DNA from: Allantophomopsis cytisporea
Taxonomy: Eukaryota; Ascomycota; Leotiomycetes; Phacidiales; Phacidiaceae
Direction of reading: 5' to 3'
DNA length: 64,000 bases
Assembly (NCBI GenBank): GCA_024752435.1
Contig: CP103021.1
Span: forward strand, 1,612,001-1,676,000
Positions 11,663 through 22,964 of the stretch are shown here, piece after piece. The notes under the pieces are model-generated. The model was not told the origin of the DNA and ran no database searches. It saw nothing but the letters and a program-made list of their open reading frames with translations. How positions within the stretch are numbered: position 1 is the first letter of the stretch; each line of letters starts with the position of its first letter. Position numbers and translations under genes: made by a program.

Positions 11663-12631
11663 ATGCCAACACGAATCCTGATAACTGGTGGAGCTGGATT
11701 CATTGGGCAGCTTCTCGCAGAACGACTTCTTTCATCTCCAGAATATCAAGTCACGCTTACAGACATTATCGAGCCTCCCGTCCCGAAAGGTGTCAAGCAT
11801 CCCGATAATGCGAAATGTATTAAAGCAGATATCCTTGACCGATCATCACTCACAACTCTTCTTCCATCATCTGTTGCTCTCGATGCAATCTTCGTCTTTC
11901 ATGGAATAATGAGCGCTGGTGCCGAGGCTAATTTTGACCTTGGCATGTCAGTAAATCTGGATTCAACCCGCCATCTTCTAGACCATCTGCGCACTCTCTC
12001 AAAACCCACACGTGTTATTTATGCGTCCAGTCAGGCTGTCTACGGCCTTCCACTACCTGACATTGTAGACGACAGTGTCACTCCTACTCCACAAGGGAGC
12101 TATGGAGCTGAGAAACTAATGTGTGAGATATTGATCAACGAATATACAAGAAGAGGCTTTATCGATGGCTTTATCCTAAGGTTCCCTACGATTTCAATCC
12201 GACCCGGGGCACCCACAGCTGCAGCATCGAGTTTCCTATCTGGTATGATTAGAGAGCCTTTGGCGGGCAAGGAATGCGTGATCCCCTTGAAAGATCGCAA
12301 TTTCAGAAGTTGGTTGTGTTCACCCAAAACTCTCGTCGAAAATCTTGTCCACAGTTTGAAAGTGCCGTCAGACGCTCTCCCGGCTCACATCAGACATGTA
12401 AACGTTCCAGGAATCTCTGTCACCGTGCAAGAAATGATGGATGCTTTGGAGTCTGTGGGTGGCAAAGATTGCCTCTCCTATCTGAGAGAGGAGCCTGATG
12501 ATGCAATGGAAAGGATTCTGAGGAGTTGGCCAACAAGATTTGATAACACTCAAGCTTTTTCTTTGGGCTACAAGAAAGATGAGAGCTTCGAGCAAGCCGT
12601 TAGGGATTATAAGCATAGTCTGGGTATATGA
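11663..12631 (+). CDS. NAD-dependent epimerase/dehydratase-fold dehydrogenase, DenD-like
   Basis: Intronless, 322 residues. The N-terminus RILITGGAGFIGQLLAERL is an extended-SDR NAD-binding motif. The catalytic serine lies in YASSQAVYG and the YxxxK pair in SYGAEKLMCE. Length and the segment RFPTISIRPGAP match the bacterial and fungal D-erythronate dehydrogenase (DenD) group, which oxidises C4 sugar acids. That group assignment is from family resemblance and the true substrate is unknown. It is read divergently from an organic-acid-type carrier. Confidence 0.85.
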   Translation: MPTRILITGGAGFIGQLLAERLLSSPEYQVTLTDIIEPPVPKGVKHPDNAKCIKADILDRSSLTTLLPSSVALDAIFVFHGIMSAGAEANFDLGMSVNLDSTRHLLDHLRTLSKPTRVIYASSQAVYGLPLPDIVDDSVTPTPQGSYGAEKLMCEILINEYTRRGFIDGFILRFPTISIRPGAPTAAASSFLSGMIREPLAGKECVIPLKDRNFRSWLCSPKTLVENLVHSLKVPSDALPAHIRHVNVPGISVTVQEMMDALESVGGKDCLSYLREEPDDAMERILRSWPTRFDNTQAFSLGYKKDESFEQAVRDYKHSLGI

Positions 12632-13203
12632 GTTGCAGAAATTTGTAAATAGAGAAGCTTATGTATGTGCAATCTATTAAAACATCATAAGTCAAACAAC
12701 ACTAATGGGGTGGACAAATGATATGGCTTTCACTTTCTAATCTTTTATTTGTGTGAATTAGAAGCTCAGATCACCGATGATTATTTTTCTGAAAATTCAA
12801 TGATCAGAGAGTTGTATAAGCCCTGATCGATCTTAAAATGAGTAGTCATTATTGGAAGCGTTATGATTATCAATAGCTACATATTTACTTATAGTTATAG
12901 AGTTTTCGGCGATACAAGTGATTAGGGCGGTATAAGTGTCAGAAAATACGCATTTGTTGAGAACTATGTTGCAATTCAGAGTCATATATTAGAAGAGCGA
13001 AACAGGGTTCTTCAGGCTATACAGTTGTTGAAAAAATTAGAGTCTTGCAAAGCCTTATTTCAATGGGTCAAGGCCATATACTCATTCTTAATGCCATAAA
13101 TACAAGGCAATAATTGGTATGCGGACAGCTTTAAGTGGCTTATTCGTGGCAAGTCCGTCCTATCACAACACTTATCAGCGGTCTATAACTTGTACGCGCA
13201 AGA
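12632..13203. other. Intergenic region, 572 bases
   Basis: AT-rich spacer holding the promoter of the Nudix gene. Nothing else is recognised. Confidence 0.5.
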
Positions 13204-14221
13204 ATGGCTCATGCCAAGTCTCTGAAAAGCTACCTCGATCTTATCAATGATTGCGATAGGCACGCAAACCTTCAGCTCTGGATGGCCGATCTGCTAACCA
13301 ATATATTATAGCTTTCCTTATGATGACCCTTTTCAACCCAAGGGGACCCATTGGCTGTCGATTTACCAATTCTTGATAGGCGACGATCCTCGAGTCCATG
13401 GATTTATGTTAGTTGAATCAGTCAAGAAAATGCCCTGGACAGAAGACTTTGAGATCAACCATGAGACTCGCACCGTCCACCTTCGACCTACTCAGTCTGC
13501 AGACATGTCAGCCGCATGTACTTCCGCCTTATCAAGACTGGTTCAACGAGTAATTGATGAAGGCACATTTCGTGTAGTTGGGGGTAGACATAGTGAACCC
13601 TATCCCATTATAGGGGCACGGTTTCCAGTTTCTTTGGAGCGGTTTTCGAGCACCCTCTTCGGCATCACCTCGCGGGGCGCTCATCTCACTGCGTATACAA
13701 ACACAGGCGCAGGGATGAAGATCTGGGTTCCACGTCGCTCAGCTAACCTTTTTACTTACCCAAATTGTCTGGATACGACAGTCGCTGGTGGAGTAGCAGC
13801 TGGGGAAAGTCCATTCGAATGTATCGTCCGTGAAGCGGACGAAGAAGCCTCACTCTCTGAAGATTTCGTGCGAATGAAGGCTCGTGCTTGTGGCACTGTG
13901 TCTTACATTGGGCAGAATGGCTCCCGTGGAGGTGGTGAGATGGGGCTTCTCACGCCCAATATTCTGTACGTTTATGATTTGGAACTCAGTGAGGATGTAA
14001 TTTGCCAGCAGAATGATGAGGAAGTCAAGGAGTTTTACCTTATGACTATTGAGGAGATTCAAAAGGCTCTACGTCAGGGAGAGTTCAAAACCAACTGCGC
14101 TCTTGTCATGATTGATTTCTTCATTCGACATGGTATTACCACAGAGGAGAATGAGGCCGACTACGCAGAAATCATGGCGAGACTGCATCGCAAGCTTCCA
14201 TTTCCCACAAGGTCTGACTGA
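13204..14221 (+). CDS. Nudix hydrolase with DUF4743 N-terminal domain
   Basis: Two exons, 13204..13259 and 13312..14221, encode 321 residues. The first exon gives MAHAKSLKSYLDLINDCD, and joining to the second yields NDCDSFPYDDP, the expected start of DUF4743. The Nudix box is at AGGVAAGESPFECIVREADEEA, followed by the conserved GTVSYI and FKTNCALVMIDFFIRHGI. Yeast and plant relatives act on thiamine-diphosphate-derived or similar pyrophosphates. The joining needs a GC donor (GCACGC) and a TAG acceptor after a CTAAC branch point. No GT donor gives the same frame. Confidence 0.87.
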
Positions 14222-15411
14222 AGCCCTTCTCTTAATTCTGGCCATGATTGCTTTACAATAGAATACTTTCACATAATCAGAATGCGTTAAGTTCTGCAGC
14301 CAAATCTAGCTTTTAGCAAGTTAAACACCTGTCACTAGTTTTCCACTAACATTGTGCTACATCTCTCACATACAGCCATTAAATTTGTGCCACAAAACAC
14401 AGTATTAGTCGTCTTGTTCATTGCACCAGTCTTAATTCTTTCTCGCAAGTTATTCCCCTCTTACTAGAGAGTTCTTCCATGTTATGACGTGGCAAAAGAA
14501 AAATAACATTGGGCCTTATGCAACGCTGTTCGCTTTTCCAAATAAATAAAGACATAGCCGCATGTAGAGTTGCTTTGTATATCGATATCACATCTCCAAA
14601 ACCATTCACATTTGTCTATATTATTGCCTTTTACTGCTAGAAAGTTGTGTGTTTTATATCTTGGTCCTGACTGGGTTGTTGATAAATGCAATGTAACCTT
14701 AGAAAGCCGGGGATTTGCAGCTATGATATTGGGCAGCAATCAGAAATAGAAAGAGGCCTCACAACATATCTTTCAGTGCGTGATAGTTTAGAATAGCGGC
14801 GAGCAAAATGTTTTCATAATTCGTTAAGTCTTCAGTGATCTAGCCATGTTCCCTTCGAGACTTAGAAATACTATGGATTTCGTCTTATGATACAAAGCCC
14901 GATCGGTTCCAGAGCCCCAAGTCTTCTGTACAATGAAACCATAACTGTCAGAGACATAAAGTAAAATGAAGAAAGGACATTAGAGTGTTATCTTCCAATA
15001 CCGAGATGAATGATTGGCTACTGTCTTTCTCAACAAAATCAAGGCTAATTTGCTGATCCAAACACAACTTGCCATTTGCGATAAATCTTGATATCGGATC
15101 AGCCGAAAGATAAAACAGACAAAAGGACTAATGCCAAGACAGAACCGTGAATAACAAGGATTAGAGTCATTGCAATAGATGACAATTCGTGGTTCCAACT
15201 CCAAAAATAAGCAAAATGGAAATGTGAGTAAAAAACTCATAACGTTTGTGACGAGCTAGTTCCATGGGGTACTGAGCTCTTGTAAGGTAGTCGAAGTCAA
15301 CTTATTCAAACGTATTGTGTAACATAGGTTGCCAGTAAACTCCGTATCGAGGTTGAAGGCGAATTTGGTGTACTGGAATGATGATTCTCCAGTTCGAAGC
15401 GTCCATCCACT
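14222..15411. other. Intergenic region, 1,190 bases
   Basis: AT-rich spacer between two convergent genes. The short open frames carry no recognisable domain. Confidence 0.5.
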
Positions 15412-17047
15412 TTAAGATGGACCGGCGAATCCACCAGCGTCTTCATCGTCATAATAATGCTCTCCCGCATCATAATTCTCCAGCCCATATAGATCATTTG
15501 GAGGCTCTGTAGTATACTGATCATTGTCAATCTCGTGAATCGTTTTGTAGTTTCTTTTGAATTGTTTCATGGAACTACTGTGGACTGTGCCAATGAAGAG
15601 TACTTTAACGTTGTACTCTATTGTATAGAGTCTATAAAGCTGTTAGATTTGGATGTTAAATGCTACGCTTTTAAGACTTACTTAGCAAAATTGATTCGAC
15701 TTAGAAGATCTAGCTTCTCGTGTTTCTTTGCATCCACTCGAATCGGGGGCAATACGAGCTCGTCTTCGCCGTCTGCAAGATCAGGGACATTTTTTCCAGT
15801 ATACACGATGGAGTGATCCATAGCTTGTACACCATGCTTTGTGGTAGCCTGTCCGCCGTATGTCAAGATAGGCCTTTTATGACGTCAGTACGACTCTCAG
15901 AGGGTGTTTTTTTCCTTCTTTTTCTTTGGTCCACACAATGTGCCTTGGGCACAATTAATCATGATAGATGCGTAGAGTTTGATGAGTGCAGAACAGTAGA
16001 CAAAATAGGGAAGTCATATGATTCATATGGGGAAGAGAGACCCACACGCAAATACAATGCCCTTTATGCGGTCTAACGATGATAAACCGTCGAATAGAAG
16101 AATCTAAAGATATGTTCTTAGCGTGGTATTCTGAATATTTCCTGGCCCTATCGTATTATACTTACATGCCCTCTCTCCGAATTTAGAGTCATGAGTTCCA
16201 TATATCTCTGAACCATTTGTAATATTGCCATCTTTGCTGCCCATCGGTTCAGACCATAATATTTTGAATACCTGAGTGCTTAGCTATCAACGTCTGAGCC
16301 GCTACGATTGAAATGCGACAGGCTTACCTTTCCACTCTCAAAGAACTTTGAGGAATGGATCTCATACCCTGTTGCCGATATGAGTATTTGGAGCATCGTA
16401 GATTTGTACACAACCTACTTGGATCAAGCTTTTCTTTTTTCCCTCTGGTTCCTCTGATGTGTAACTTCGAGGGACCAACATTGGACCTGGAAGAGGCACC
16501 TAACGAGATTTGGGATTAGCGAAGCCCATAGTAATAGAATATATTTCTTTCACATACCATTGGGTGCATAGGATATATTGGATGGTAGATTGCTAGTATA
16601 CTGATTGGTGTAATTGATCAGTGGCTGCGAATTACCCAAGTTCGGCGGATACGCAAAGTCAATGTTGGAGGAATTTGTGCCAGGACCTCGTTTCCAAATT
16701 AGAATCTTATCATCGAGCATAGTCAAGGGCTATATTACCACTACTCAAACTAAAGGAACTGAGTTCTCCAGTCAGGGCATCCATAGTTGAATCTCGCGAA
16801 TATGTTGATTGTGGCGGCGGCGGATCTCCGGGGGATCTTGGATCTTCCTCAGCGAAATAATCTGAAGTCGATGCACCTATGTCAAAGTCTCGAAAAGTAT
16901 CAGATATTCTCTTCGAATGATAGAATTTTGAGGATACGTACCTCCTGCGCTAGTGCCTTGGGCATCGTCGGGGACACGGCTGGAGTGAGAGCGACGAGAA
17001 TTATGATGGCTATCACGGTTGTACCTATTTGGATTTCTTGAAGACAT
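15412..17047 (-). CDS. DUF6590-domain protein, nine exons
   Basis: Assembled by eye from nine minus-strand exons: 17047..16942, 16876..16739, 16686..16558, 16499..16419, 16368..16328, 16271..16166, 16103..16046, 15873..15682 and 15631..15412. All phases close to give 356 residues. The Ser/Arg-rich N-terminus is low complexity. From about residue 150 the DUF6590 pattern appears: LDPRYEIHSSKFFESGKVFK, ILWSEP, IRRFIIVRPHKGHCICVPI, TYGGQATTKHG, HSIVYTG, LLSRINFAKLYTIEYNVKV. This fungal domain has no established biochemical role. The exon joining FFESGKV is only 41 bases. A 172-base intron (GTGGGT donor) precedes exon 8. The domain order is convincing; the first two junctions are the least certain. 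Confidence 0.8.
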
Positions 17048-17760
17048 AATGAATATTCTTGAATACCTAGTCAGTCAGTTACTAGATCGGCACAACCGAT
17101 TCCATGTGTTTCCCGAACAATTTATCATTCATAAATTGAAGAGGCTCAACTGATAGTTGTTAGCACCCACTTTGTCTTCTACTTTTCCAGACCAGCTGCT
17201 CAACTACAAGCAAGGAATACGTCCAATCATTCGGGGGTGTATCACTTTCTGCCGTCGGCGTACATGCAGAACAACCACATTTGCCCGCCGCTTTTCAATT
17301 ACTTTTTAATTACTACGCCCACACTCCCAAATTTGGCCCTGGCCCTAAGACTTCTGCTAGTATTCGTGCAACTCTTCTCATCGTATTCAAAGTCTCACTG
17401 TCTTCTTTCAAAGGCCAGCCGTCTTGATGCTGTCCAGTTTTCTTTCGTTCCCCCAAAGTTCTGACATACTTGTTCAAATTCCATTCTCTACTCACGCAAA
17501 TTATTTTGGCTCGAACCCATCCACAGTGGCCACGTCTAATTCTTCATCCGATGATTTCTGCCAACCTATCGATGACATACGTGAGATGACCTGAGTCAGA
17601 TCTCAAGTGTATTGCACGAAGATCTTGACCTCTACAAAAAGCGCATTCTCTGTCACAAGTGCTAGAAGCTGGGTATGACAGGAGACGCAGACTTCAAACA
17701 CTCTACTTCTCATGAAGCCCACTACTGATTAGCTCGAAACCAAAATTCAAGATCTTCATA
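17048..17760. promoter_or_regulatory. Divergent intergenic region, 713 bases
   Basis: Separates the DUF6590 gene (minus strand) from the coiled-coil gene (plus strand) and must hold both promoters. Pyrimidine-rich stretches occur near 17290-17470. No open frame is convincing. Confidence 0.45.
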
Positions 17761-19410
17761 ATGCCGAACGGGTCCTCTATCGAACCCCATGAAGAAGAAA
17801 TAAAGCTTAGTCCCACACCCACTTTTTTCGAAAGTCGGGATATGACTTACGGTTCCGGTGTATATGATGCTCTAATGCCGAACTCACCCCTACGTCCCAA
17901 TTCGAGAGCAACCAGGAGTCGGACTTTGTCAGCGACTGTATTCGTACATGAAGCAAGACAATATAATGAAAGACTTCGCGAACAGGTTGCAATGAAGCGA
18001 GCACGTCTTCGAGGAGAGCGAGCAGAATTGAGGCGTCTAGAAGATACCAGGGCGATAGCGGACGACCAGCTGATCAAATTTCTCAATAAGGAGATATCAA
18101 ATCTGATGGAGAACAAAGATCTTCTAAGGAATCTAGAGGAGTTGCAGTTACGCTCTCAAACTGTGAGAGATGAGATCGGGCCTCGAGATGTAGAATACTG
18201 GCAGATGGAAGAGGACCTTGAAGAGACAGAGGACAAGCTGAGTCGAGGAGAGGATCGACTTTACCGATTTTTAAATAGGGTTCCCGAGGACAATCCCTTT
18301 TGGACGGGCGGAAGCGGAACGTCATCTGTTGGATGGAGAACGCCATCAACTGCATCCTCAGTTTCCTCATCCTCTGGGGAGGATCACCCACTCCTTTCAG
18401 AGTTTCTAAACAAGCTTGGAGACCTGAGTATCCTCAAGGAACGTTACGACATCCTCCTTACAGAAAAAGATACATTAGAAGACCACAGGGAAGCCAAAAG
18501 ACTTGTCAACTTATCTCTGAATTCCAAAGACCAAAAGTTCCTTAATGACTTCTCAGAAGCTAAGGAAAAGCTATATGGCGAGATTACGCAACTTCAACTC
18601 AGATGCGATGAGCTCCAAGAAGAATGTTTATCTGCAGGCCTTCTTGGCGTCAATTCAACTGACTCATCTCCATCAGAAGCGGTTCAAAGTAACAACAGCT
18701 TGGATTCACATGGCCGATATGTGTCACCGGTTGCTCAAAGTGTCGAACCCGATGATCTCAGTACGTCAGTGTCAAAATCTATCAAACCCAATACAGTTAC
18801 TCAACTCTCCCAGTCTCATGTTGCTCGCTTGAGAGTCACGAAGTCCGAGAACCGAACGAACAAGTGGATGTTTGAGAAGCTGAAGACGTCTATGATCGAA
18901 GTGATACTGCTGGCAGTATACTTGGATATCATTTCTCAGAACACTAAGAACGATTGGCTCGACCTTGCACTTAAGTCTTGGTATAAGGACTTCAGAACCC
19001 GAGTGACTGAGTCAGAGGACGGTAAGGAATATCTGCTCAGACTATCTTCGAGGTATTGGTGGAAAGATGATACTGCTATTACAATAAGGAGAAATCGAAG
19101 AATTGCTGATCATTCTTCTGTGATTATACTCCAACAGGACATTTCAACGTCACTAGCAGTTGCATCAGCTACAGATTTTGGTCAGACTCAATTTGACGAA
19201 GAATTTGATCAGTCAGATCCGCAGGATTGGAATCTTCAGCTGGAAGTCAAACAAAGCATTTCAGCACCACTAACACCTATTTCTCCTCGGAATATCATCT
19301 CCAGAAGACGAAATACTGCTCCAGCAAAGATATGTATCTCTAGATGGATGTCTGAGGAGGAATTTCAGCACTACACTCAACTATATTCTATGGAAGAACC
19401 ACGACAATAG
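17761..19410 (+). CDS. Coiled-coil protein of unknown function
   Basis: Intronless, 549 residues. An N-terminal Ser/Pro/Arg-rich segment is followed by heptad-rich helix from about residue 60 to 180 (NERLREQVAMKRARLRGERA, then LEETEDKLSRGEDRLYRFLN) and a second helix near 215-285. A Ser-rich linker is near 200. The C-terminal half has WMFEKLKTSMIEVILLAVYL and SRYWWKDDTAITIRRN, which look folded but match nothing I recognise. There is no signal peptide or clear membrane span. It is probably an intracellular scaffold-type protein, known to me only as a fungal hypothetical. Confidence 0.75.
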   Translation: MPNGSSIEPHEEEIKLSPTPTFFESRDMTYGSGVYDALMPNSPLRPNSRATRSRTLSATVFVHEARQYNERLREQVAMKRARLRGERAELRRLEDTRAIADDQLIKFLNKEISNLMENKDLLRNLEELQLRSQTVRDEIGPRDVEYWQMEEDLEETEDKLSRGEDRLYRFLNRVPEDNPFWTGGSGTSSVGWRTPSTASSVSSSSGEDHPLLSEFLNKLGDLSILKERYDILLTEKDTLEDHREAKRLVNLSLNSKDQKFLNDFSEAKEKLYGEITQLQLRCDELQEECLSAGLLGVNSTDSSPSEAVQSNNSLDSHGRYVSPVAQSVEPDDLSTSVSKSIKPNTVTQLSQSHVARLRVTKSENRTNKWMFEKLKTSMIEVILLAVYLDIISQNTKNDWLDLALKSWYKDFRTRVTESEDGKEYLLRLSSRYWWKDDTAITIRRNRRIADHSSVIILQQDISTSLAVASATDFGQTQFDEEFDQSDPQDWNLQLEVKQSISAPLTPISPRNIISRRRNTAPAKICISRWMSEEEFQHYTQLYSMEEPRQ

Positions 19411-20066
19411 ACCTAATATGATTGTCGGAGATGTATATACTTCATCACTAACAAAGAAAATTGTTCCCGATTGTCCGATGACATCCTTAGTTCTATATCA
19501 TCTCCCTTGAGATGCTGATTCTTTCCTTCCTCAGCATTGTTACTGGTCGACATGGAAAACAGGATATACCCGTTGAGGAATGTACCGTCTACTGATTTTT
19601 TCTTAATAATTTCCTCTTTCCATCTCTCCGATTCGTGCAGTCAATCAGCAAATGAAGGTTTATGAACGCATGGACCGAGATACTCCTGTACTTTTTAGTT
19701 GCAACTATACGTTTAGCGTAATAACTTCACAAATATTGATATATACTCTTGATGCTCCTATTATAACCCAACTCAGCAATGCCAGATATTCAGAAACCTA
19801 CCAATAATCAAAGAATAGATAGGGTACTAACATACAAACTGCCGGAACTAATCAAACCTAACAACATTGAATTGCGTACATTCCCGACAATATTGCATAG
19901 AAACGCTTGTAAAGGCAGCGTCACAACTTAGGTAAGGGAGCGTGTGGTTTCGGTTCGACGCCATATGAGATGCAGAATAATTTGAACTTACCCGCTGGAC
20001 GAGCCGTTCCGCTGCATTTCAAAGTGTCACCTGCCCGCTTTTTCAACATAAGTGCCTGTCATTATC
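19411..20066. other. Intergenic region, 656 bases
   Basis: AT-rich spacer with nothing recognised. Confidence 0.5.
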
Positions 20067-20650
20067 ATGAGTGATCCGCCCACCCTCCCACCAGTATCAC
20101 GATCTCCGAGTGAAGAAGCTCGTAGACAATGCATAGATAAGTATACCGATATCATAGTGCATCAATACACTCGTATCTTCCCAATCACAAATGCCAGCGT
20201 CTCGAGTGCGTTGGACTTTGAGGCTCTTTTGGACACGTCCCCGCTCCACAAGCTACCCATTCCGCAGAGCAAAGATAGATCAGCAGGTCATGATGCCACA
20301 CTCAATCATGCTTTGATGTTCAATCTTAATGATATCAAAAGCCCAATAAGCGACATTGTTTAATGCAGAAGTTGCTTGTGACTCAAGTGCGGGAATACCT
20401 ACGGCAATATGGAATTAGCCTATCGGACAGCAGATTGAGGACGGGTGGGCACAGGGACTTAAACGAGGTAAGCAGGTTTGGCTTCTGCTGGATAGAATTT
20501 CTTCATTCACCTTGAACTCCACAGAAACTTTAGAAAGCGATATGTCAAGCTGGACGAGATCGAGATTGAGTTTGGGCACTAAAGTCCGATACTTGGAAAG
20601 ACAGCTTTGGCTAATACCTAAATTGATAACCGAGTTGTTGGTCTTGCACT
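20067..20650 (+). CDS. Possible small spliced gene, unresolved
   Basis: An ATG at 20067 opens a 98-residue frame (MSDPPTLPPVSRSPSEEARR...) ending at 20363. A textbook intron follows at 20468..20524 (GTAAGC...CCACAG). Joining across it gives WAQGLKRETLESDMSSWTRS, an open frame that runs past 20600. I could not find a canonical junction that links the first frame to the second, so the exon structure, the end and even the reality of the gene are open. No domain is recognised. The end coordinate is approximate. Confidence 0.3.
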
Positions 20651-21859
20651 TGTGCTGAGCTGAGATGTGATAGCTGACAAACAGTCCGACGAGAGTTGAA
20701 AGCTACCAGAACTATGGGAACATAAAACAGAGGAACGTACACCGTAGGAGTCGAATCCTTGAAGATGTGGGACCATTCTATCGGAATACGCACGTAGTAC
20801 TGCGTAATAGATGCAAGAGATTCAATTATGCAGAAGGGGGCCGTGGAAATGTACTGCATGACGGCCCCCGCACTAGCCGAGAATAGTTACATAAAAAATG
20901 GCAAGCAGCTAATTAACAGAAGGGTGTTTTTGCTTTTTGAAAGGCGAGAGCACAAGATTATGCCTCCAGAAGCCACTCAATATTGATACAAGACACGAGG
21001 GCAAATCAGGTTATCTTGTGAGTCAGAAGTAAGCCTGGGTTACTTCAAGTGTAATAACCAAGGCATCCAATGGGGATCGCGTTGTATCCAATATCCTGAC
21101 AAGGCTTGAGTATCTTGGGTACTACAGAACAGCAAACTGGAGAATTCTTACGCAGCTTGTGTGACCCAAGACATCAAAATATAAGCTGAGTGGGGGAGTT
21201 TCATTTTGTACCACAAGAAGATCTTCTTCATATGCATCAACAAGACAGACGAAAGAGAAAGGTTTCGAGGAGAGGCTCAATCACTATAGAATTCGAATCT
21301 TCAATGTCCCACACGATGATTTTTTGAGAAAAAAAGCTGTGTGAAGATAGGAAATTGGAGAGTAACATACCTGCTTGCTTTTTTGTTCCTCTTTAGAGAT
21401 TAAGACAAGTGATAAAATGAACGAAAAGGAAACAAAAGTCTCGAATATCTCCTAAGCACTTACTTTTCAGTTGTATCCACAGCCTTGAACTTCTTCGTCT
21501 GCTTCATCCAGAGCTCACAAGGCCTGAGATGATCATGAATTCTGAAGGTCAGCGAAAAGCTTCTGTACACGACCCAAGGCGTCTAATAAGAATCTAGAAC
21601 TAAGCGGAGAGATACGCAGTAAGTAATCATGATGACCAGCTATCGATGTGGTCAAGTTTCCAAGAGCAGAAAAAATGGAGGAGTGAGCATACAGATAGCC
21701 AGCCTTGCGACCGTCACCTCACAAGGCTGACCTACAGTATGATTAGTGGCGCTAGTGCCCGCCGCTAACACGGACCTGCACCACGGCAGCATCATCTTTA
21801 CTTTCAAGATCCTTTCCTGGACTACAACGCCATAACATCCAACACACACGAATTCCAAA
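20651..21859. other. Intergenic region, about 1,200 bases
   Basis: Holds the promoter of the Syf2 gene. Purine-rich strands occur near 20930-20960 and 21330-21440. No gene is recognised. Confidence 0.45.
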
Positions 21860-22863
21860 ATGCCACCAGCAAAGAAACGCAAGACTCGCGCCAGCAAGGC
21901 TGCTGAAGAAGCCGAAGTTGAAGTTGCGCAGCCGGAACCAGAAGCACCAGAAGCCCCAGAAGCCCCAACAGCATCAGCCCCATCCTCAAAAGAAAAGGTT
22001 ATCGCGAGCGATACTTCTGCGGCTGAATCCTCCTCCAAGGCAACCACCTCGTCTACAGCAAGCTCTGATGCCGCGGCCAAAGCAAAAGAGCGTCAGGAGC
22101 GATTCAAAGCGCTGCAAGCGCGTGCCGCGACGTCTTCGCGCGCGAACCTCAAGGAAGCAGCGGCTGAGTCGTCTCGTCTAGCCACCGATCCCAGCCTCCT
22201 CACATCCCTAAATCGCAAGCGTGACGTGGCATCGCACAATCTGCTCAAGGCGGATACGGAGCTTTCTGGGGCGGATTTCGAACGCAAGCGTGCGTGGGAC
22301 TGGACGATTGAGGAGAGTGAGAGGTGGGATAAGCGCATCAAGAAGAAGGATGCTCACAGAGATGATCAGGCGTTCCAGGACTATAGGCAGGATAGTAGGA
22401 AAGTCTATAAGAGGCAGATGAGAGAGCTGAAGCCGGATATGGAGAAGTATGAGAAGGAGAAGATGGAGGCTGTTGAGAGGGCTGCTGCCAGTGGTGGGTT
22501 GGAGATTGTCGAGACGGATGATGGGGAGCTGGTTGCTGTGGATAAGGACGGGACCTTCTATAGCACGGCAGATTCGACAGGTTTCATTGAAAATAAACCT
22601 GAGAAGGCGGCGGTGGATCGCTTGGTTAACGATCTTCAAAAGGCTGAGGAGAGTAGGTTGAAGAACCAGAGAAAGTGGAACAAGAATGGGGAGGATGGCG
22701 ATGTCACGTACATCAACGATAAGAACAAGCAGTTCAACAACAAGCTGTCAAGATTCTACAACAAGGTATGGTATTCTCTACATACTGTCTCAGAACACAT
22801 TCTAACAAATTACAGTACACTGCAGAGATTCGGGACAGTTTCGAGCGTGGTACTATGATATAG
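21860..22863 (+). CDS. SYF2: Pre-mRNA-splicing factor Syf2
   Basis: Two exons, 21860..22765 and 22816..22863, encode 317 residues. The last 15 residues (YTAEIRDSFERGTMI) come from the tiny second exon, and their match to the conserved Syf2 C-terminus fixes the junction. The N-terminus is Ala/Pro/Ser-rich and disordered. Conserved blocks are WDWTIEESERWDKRIKKKD, FQDYRQDSRKVYKRQMREL and DVTYINDKNKQFNNKLSRFY. Syf2 belongs to the NineTeen/Prp19 complex of the spliceosome in the nucleus. The gene converges with the Coq11 gene 101 bases away. Confidence 0.93.
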
Positions 22864-22964
22864 GTGAAATGGAATGTCCATAGGGATGGTCATGGGGAAC
22901 TTGGAGTTGGTGGTTTATTAATGATCTTACTGTACAAGAATGCTTGGTTTAGAATACAACGCAT

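Noticed and set aside
19940..19970. GGTTCGA-like word suggesting a tRNA T-loop
   Set aside because: No acceptor stem or D/anticodon arms pair around it.
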